Below, one piece after another: positions 16,310 to 19,957 of a stretch of DNA of 19,957 nucleotides. The stretch's first letter is position 1, and every line of letters starts with the position of its first letter. Source of the DNA: Stramenopiles sp. TOSAG23-3 (lineage: Eukaryota > Sar); the NCBI GenBank assembly GCA_900128585.1, contig LT642385.1:1-19957 (forward strand), written 5' to 3'. Position numbers and translations under genes: made by a program. The notes under the pieces were generated by a model that did not search any database, was not told the DNA's origin, and saw only the letters and a program-made list of their open reading frames with translations.

Positions 16310-16599
16310 AACCGAAACAACCGAGCGGTACGCTGGTTGCTGTACTTGGATTTTAGTAATATTGTTTTTCCCTGCCGGATTGCTCTTTTTTTGTTGTCCA
16401 TGCGACACCCGAAAGTCTAAATCAAAAATACTAGTGCAGCCTACATCTGCTCCAAACCTCATACACAATCAGCAGACAATAGTGCATGTTCAGCCGAGTA
16501 TTCAACCCCAGGCAAGTGTGCCCACGGGGGGTGCAATGGTTTCAGTGCAATTTACAGGACCTAAGTTAGGAATTGGTTTAGCCCCAAGAAGAGAAGGCG
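16199..16599 (+). CDS. giant gene continued after the frame break (module copy 2, start of PDZ)
   Basis: Resuming the NPQPVYQQ reading of the 33-bp repeat gives an uninterrupted frame to a GTAAGT donor at 16600. It encodes the rest of the Pro/Gln repeat, the second GCCTW...CPCD module (16329-16406), a Pro/Gln linker and the first strand-loop of a PDZ domain (VSVQFTGPKLGIGLAPRR, starting near 16541). It has no sensible start codon of its own, so it belongs to the upstream gene. The 2-nt offset equals the deletion in repeat unit three. Confidence 0.7.
16329..16406 (+). repeat. GCCTW-CPCD module, copy 2
   Basis: A 26-residue module like copy 1 (YAGCCTW, ILFFPAGLLFF, CCPCD) in the frame downstream of the repeat deletion; the high DNA identity to copy 1 argues for recent duplication. 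Confidence 0.85.
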
Positions 16600-16710
16600 G
16601 TAAGTTATTTCTAGTTTGGGACTCGTCCTGTCTCTTGTGATACACACCAAACACTTTTTTATTAAAATCAATTATTTAATCTAACAAGACACATTCTTCA
16701 CACTTTGCAG
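16600..16710 (+). other. predicted intron inside the PDZ domain
   Basis: Donor GTAAGT, branch-point TCTAAC (CTAAC at 16681-16685, about 26-30 nt before the acceptor), acceptor CTTTGCAG; 111 nt. The phase 1 junction joins REGG to VGVKLVDPGSPAYG, completing a normal PDZ core. Confidence 0.85.
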
Positions 16711-18443
16711 GTGTTGGCGTCAAACTAGTAGATCCTGGTTCTCCGGCGTATGGAGTAGTACGCCAGGGTATGCAAATAATGACGATAAATGGTGCAAATG
16801 TTTCTGGAAATAACGTAAATGGATGTTTAGCCATTTTAAAAAGTGCACCACGCCCGGTTATGGTTGTTTTTCAAGACGGCGCATCAGTACCCCCAAATGC
16901 TGGGGCAGCAAAATACGTTATGGCACCAAATGGTAGTTGTCAAGCGCAAGCTCCCAACGCTAATATCCCCATCAATCTAATTAACAACGTGAATGTGCCG
17001 AGTAGCTCGCCCGGGGTAGCCCCCAACACTTATATTCCTGTTAGTCCAATTACCAGCGTGAATATGCCTAGTAGCTCGCCTGACATGATCGAAGTCGAAC
17101 GCGTTAAACGGTACCATGGTTGCTGTACTTGGGTGTGGGTAATTTTATGTTTCCCGTGCGGATTTTTTGCTTTCTGGTGTCCATGCGACAAGAAAACAGT
17201 TAAAAAGAAAGTGCCAGTGATGGCGCCTCCTCCAGCACCCCAAAAACAAATTCGGTACGTTGGGAAATGGACTTTGGGACTCACCATTTTTCTTTGCGCT
17301 GCGACTGGGTGGTTATATGGGTTAGGGTTTTTTGGATTGCTTTTGCTCTGTTTCCCCTTCGACAAAACATCTGTACCACTAGACTACCACAGTTGCCCGG
17401 CCACCACGTGTTCGTTGTGTTGCTTAAGAGACGAGGACGACAAAACTCCGGACAAAGCTGATTGTGCCACGTGCTGTCGGTCATATTGTTGCAGCAAGAG
17501 GTGCCATAAAAGGTGGAAACCTTGTTCTTATTTTATGGGAGGGGCGATAGCAATAATTCTTTTCATTGTTGCAATCGCTAAATCGCCTGCGTGGGCGAAC
17601 ATCCTTCTATTTTTCTTGGCATTTGCGTTCTTAGCCCCCCCAGCATGCAAGCGGTATAACAGTTGTTCCCACGAAGTGTTGACTGAACGGGAGGAGGCGA
17701 ACAGATACCTAGATCGATTTGGGTGGTTGTTTTTAAAGTACAACCCAGAGTCTTTTCATTGGGAAATAGTCGTGGTAGTACGTAAAATTTTCATGCTACT
17801 GATTGCAAAATTTTTAACAAATGTCCCCGTTTGGTCGATGCCGCTGCTAACTATTGTAATTCTCGGATCAATATATGCCCAGGTGCGGAACCGCCCCTAT
17901 GTAGATGATTGTCCCACCCACCGGTTTGGGAAATGGGACTTTGATGCAAACAATCGGTTGGAAATAATGTTTCTTATGGCACAACTCGTTCTTGTGCTAG
18001 GCGAGTTTGCGAACGGTTGGATGGCATCTGGAGACGATAATTTGTATACACAGGACGAGCTTGACGAAAAATATCCAGCGGTCGCAATATTTGCAATGAT
18101 TTTTGAATGGGTAGGAGTTCTAATGTTGCTTTCTGGAACAATATATTTTTTTGCTGTCCATAGTTTTCATGCCAAAATGAAACACTTGGCAAAGAAAAAA
18201 GAAAACAGAAAAGAAGACCTGCAACGTATGAGACGAAAATCAACCATGAGCCCTCTCAATGGAAGTGGGCTCGAAGCTTTCGAAAAACGACAGCAAGAAA
18301 GGGCAAATTCAATCGCAAATAATGGTGCCGGCAAGACTGATATTGAATTAACGAATTTGAACATCCCGTTTTTTTTAGAAGGCTCAGATACCGTTACAAA
18401 TCCATTGTTCCGTAAGAAGATTAAGAAGAAACACAAGACCTAA
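16711..18443 (+). CDS. giant gene 3' exon: PDZ, module copy 3, second membrane block
   Basis: It continues the PDZ domain (VKLVDPGSPAYG, QIMTINGANV, MVVFQDG, to about 16885). A Pro/Ser linker leads to the third GCCTW...CPCD module (17112-17189) and a hydrophobic segment at about 17260-17345. A second Cys cluster follows (CSLCC, CATCC, CCSKRC; 17389-17520), then at least five membrane spans. The RFGWLFLKYNPESFHWE motif (about 17716-17766) and the following RKIFMLL helix recur in GCC2/GCC3-type multi-pass proteins of protists. The tail is basic with a short coiled coil. Two membrane blocks are separated by a very large intracellular loop carrying Cys-rich sequence, Pro repeats and PDZ, which suggests a scaffolded receptor or channel. 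The stop at 18441-18443 is one possible end; a GTAAGA donor at 18412 offers another. Confidence 0.75.
17112..17189 (+). repeat. GCCTW-CPCD module, copy 3
   Basis: YHGCCTW, ILCFPCGFFAFW and CPCD, again followed by Lys/Thr/Val-rich basic residues. It is more diverged than copies 1 and 2. Confidence 0.75.
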
Positions 18444-18553
18444 GGTCGGTCTATCGCTATGCATCAATTACCAACAGTTCTGCCGCAGTTTTTGCAGGTT
18501 TCCCAGCAAAGCAAAGAGATGAGGACGATTATTGCACCACCGGCGACGACGAC

Positions 18554-18931
18554 ATGCGGTCCTTCACAACTCAAGTGAGTTACAAAATTAAGACTTCGAA
18601 AAAGGTCTGCCCTAGCGCAGCTTCTGTGATTGGTTCTGGCCTGGCGTACATTTCGTACATTTTTTTTGAGATGATTGCAACTTTTGTGATTGGATTTTTC
18701 CTTATCAAAGCCGGGTTTGCAAAACCATTGAACGACCGCGCCAGTATCATGGGCTTAATGAAAAGCGCGAACAGTGATACGTCAAAAGTGGAAGATGCCA
18801 TCGATACGTTGCGTGCTGACGTCGACGAAATGATGCACGGCCAGAATGATCTGGACGATGAGCAAACTAAACAAATCGAAGCGTTGCAAAAATCGGTTGA
18901 GGCCCTGGAGGCAAAACAAGCGGAGGAATAA
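18554..18931 (+). CDS. small membrane plus coiled-coil protein, or last exon of the giant gene
   Basis: 125 codons from the ATG at 18554: a basic start, a hydrophobic span at about 29-53 (GLAYISYIFFEMIATFVIGF), then an acidic coiled coil with Leu/Ala heptads to the end. The frame is open upstream past the previous stop. A GTAAGA donor at 18412 and a TTTTTGCAG acceptor ending at 18497 would fuse it in phase to the giant gene (86-nt intron), but no CTAAC branch point is seen. An alternative start at ATG 18459, with the GTGAGT donor at 18575 spliced to the acceptor ending at 18615 (41 nt), would also be in frame. Only 110 bp separate it from the preceding stop. I do not recognise a family. Confidence 0.5.
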   Translation: MRSFTTQVSYKIKTSKKVCPSAASVIGSGLAYISYIFFEMIATFVIGFFLIKAGFAKPLNDRASIMGLMKSANSDTSKVEDAIDTLRADVDEMMHGQNDLDDEQTKQIEALQKSVEALEAKQAEE

Positions 18932-19037
18932 ACCCATCGCAGCAATCGATCGACCCGTTTTATTTATTAAACCCGAATGGCACGTACGTGAACGACTTAC
19001 CACCCAACGACAAACCAACCAGTTGAATCGTAAAAAA

Positions 19038-19370
19038 TTAATCCCTTTTAGCTATCCTGAATTTTTTATATCCTTTACTCTTTTCTTTTACAATTTTCTC
19101 TATAAACCTTCTATACCTAACATCCGATGCATTCAACAAGCAGATATCAAATTCCTCTTCCAAATACTCTTTTACCTCCTGAAAAAGCTTACGTCTACTA
19201 TATACCCTCCCAGACACCCTTTTGTAATTCTTTTCGAAAAAATCTGTCAAAACCACATCCAAATCTACCAGATGTTTAGGATTCTCATACCTTTCTAATC
19301 TGGCTTCTAATGCCGACACGCGCAATAATAGTCTACAACAGTGCTCGCACGTCCTAAACTTTTTTCGAAC
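19038..19370 (-). CDS. single exon of an unknown CxxCC, charged helical protein
   Basis: A 110-codon frame without ATG, starting right after a TTTCAATAG splice-acceptor-like sequence whose TAG closes the frame. It reads FRTCEHCC, a Leu-rich helix (VSALEARLERY), then a strongly charged, helix-rich segment (FFEKNYKRVSG, LFQEVKEYLEEEFD, RFIEKIVKEK) ending KFRIAKRD. It could be a Zn-finger or coiled-coil module and a winged-helix-like C-terminus. Codon use and regular helix periodicity argue for real coding. No upstream exon can be identified, so it may be a gene fragment, a mobile-element gene or a 3' exon. It is convergent with the 18554-18931 frame. Confidence 0.4.
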   Translation of the reverse strand, partial: VRKKFRTCEHCCRLLLRVSALEARLERYENPKHLVDLDVVLTDFFEKNYKRVSGRVYSRRKLFQEVKEYLEEEFDICLLNASDVRYRRFIEKIVKEKSKGYKKFRIAKRD

Positions 19371-19449
19371 CTATTGAAAGGAATAGGAATGGAAATTACT
19401 CAGAGAAGAAGGTGTCTGTTCAAGAACAAAATCTCCACCTAATACAACA

Positions 19450-19503
19450 AAAATAATATAATAATAAAAAAATAAATAATAATAATAATAATAAAAAAGA
19501 ATA
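19450..19503. repeat. AAT / poly-A microsatellite
   Basis: Runs of AAT triplets mixed with short A runs, with a pure AAT core around 19475-19493. Confidence 0.85.
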
Positions 19504-19697
19504 GATAACTACCGGTACTACTAGTCCATGAAGAGAAAGGAGGACTTGGGCCCTCTTCACAGTTTCTCTGTATTAATACCCGCACATACTGTATCACTGT
19601 GGGGATGTAAATTTTAAATTTAAATGCAACACTCGTATTTTATATATATAGCACTGAAGCTCCCCGTCCATAGAAATCAATACAATGCTATCGCCTC

Positions 19698-19747
19698 CTA
19701 CGCCCCTCAGGTCTTTGGCAGAATAGGTACTATACCTGAGGGCGTAG
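19698..19747. repeat. 14-bp inverted repeat hairpin with 21-nt loop
   Basis: CTACGCCCCTCAGGT at 19698-19712 pairs with ACCTGAGGGCGTAG at 19734-19747, with one bulged C. The loop holds a competing AGGT/ACCT pairing. It may be a structured RNA, a foldback element remnant or a regulatory hairpin; none is shown. Confidence 0.75.
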
Positions 19748-19957
19748 TGTGTGGCTGTTTAAGTATATTATGCCTATTTCTTTTCAACAAGTATTGATTG
19801 TTTTAGTCGTCATAGTTGTTTTGATTCCTATATGAGGTCGCTATAATGTAGCGGTATTATTGTTTTTTTTTACTCGTAGTTTTTTTTAGTAGTAGTATGG
19901 GGAAAGAGTGATCACGGCCCAAACAGTACCGAACATCCGTACCAAACGAAATAGGAA

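Larger units (their letters stand above)
19371..19957. other. AT-rich repeat DNA at the window end
   Basis: No gene is seen. It contains an AAT/A-rich microsatellite (19450-19503), a 7-bp inverted repeat TGAAGAG/CTCTTCA (19529-19535 and 19553-19559), a strong hairpin (19698-19747) and T-rich sequence. Confidence 0.45.

Noticed and set aside
16600-16640. Read-through of the frame past 16600 to a stop at 16640
   Set aside because: The GTAAGT donor, CTAAC branch point and CAG acceptor restore a complete PDZ core; the read-through residues do not.
1-19957. CRISPR array, prophage or bacterial defence island
   Set aside because: There are no regularly spaced direct repeats, no phage or defence genes, and the gene content and introns are eukaryotic.

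Overview
The window looks like nuclear DNA of a unicellular eukaryote. The genes are eukaryotic in type: a cytosolic-type tryptophanyl-tRNA synthetase and signal-peptide or multi-pass proteins with Cys-rich GCC2/GCC3 repeats, a GDGWN domain, a PDZ domain and TM2 domains. Three GT-AG introns of 49-111 nt each carry a CTAAC branch-point pentamer about 25-30 nt before the acceptor. Intergenic DNA is AT-rich with AAT microsatellites, and TATA boxes and AATAAA signals can be seen. The GDGWN plus GCC2/GCC3 plus multi-pass architecture is common in algae and other protists. A stramenopile- or haptophyte-like source is my guess, and I cannot fix the lineage from this window.

Layout. A small basic protein gene (315-674, +) comes first. 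It is followed by about 1.1 kb holding a GC-rich, degenerate transposon-like remnant (1558-1857, -). A split minus-strand gene (4656 to 1995) encodes a signal-peptide ectodomain, a membrane span and two TM2-type domains. Next come a fatty-acid hydroxylase/sterol-desaturase family gene (5289-6260, +), a GT4 glycosyltransferase (6802-8508, -) flanked by an exact 24-bp direct repeat, a truncated PEP-synthase/PPDK N-domain gene (9147-10196, -) and tryptophanyl-tRNA synthetase (10393-11586, -). A 41-codon membrane microprotein gene lies at 12293-12418 (+).

The right half is dominated by one very large plus-strand gene (12818 to at least 18443, about 1,840 codons if read through). It encodes a signal peptide, a GDGWN domain, four or five GCC2/GCC3-type Cys repeats and a first set of membrane spans. 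A very Cys-rich intracellular segment follows, then three copies of a 26-residue hydrophobic GCCTW...CPCD module, a Pro/Gln repeat and a PDZ domain interrupted by an intron. A second set of membrane spans with an FGWLFLKY-type motif and a basic tail complete it. A 2-nt deletion inside the 33-bp Pro/Gln repeat breaks the frame at about 16198. A small membrane/coiled-coil reading frame (18554-18931) may be its own gene or the last exon. A minus-strand exon with a CxxCC motif (19038-19370) and AT-rich repeat DNA close the window.

These genes do not form an operon-like unit. The most unusual content is the giant receptor-like gene and the TM2 gene. Both are large Cys-rich membrane proteins, and both show a reading-frame break, so either the assembly has small indels here or these loci are decaying or diversifying.
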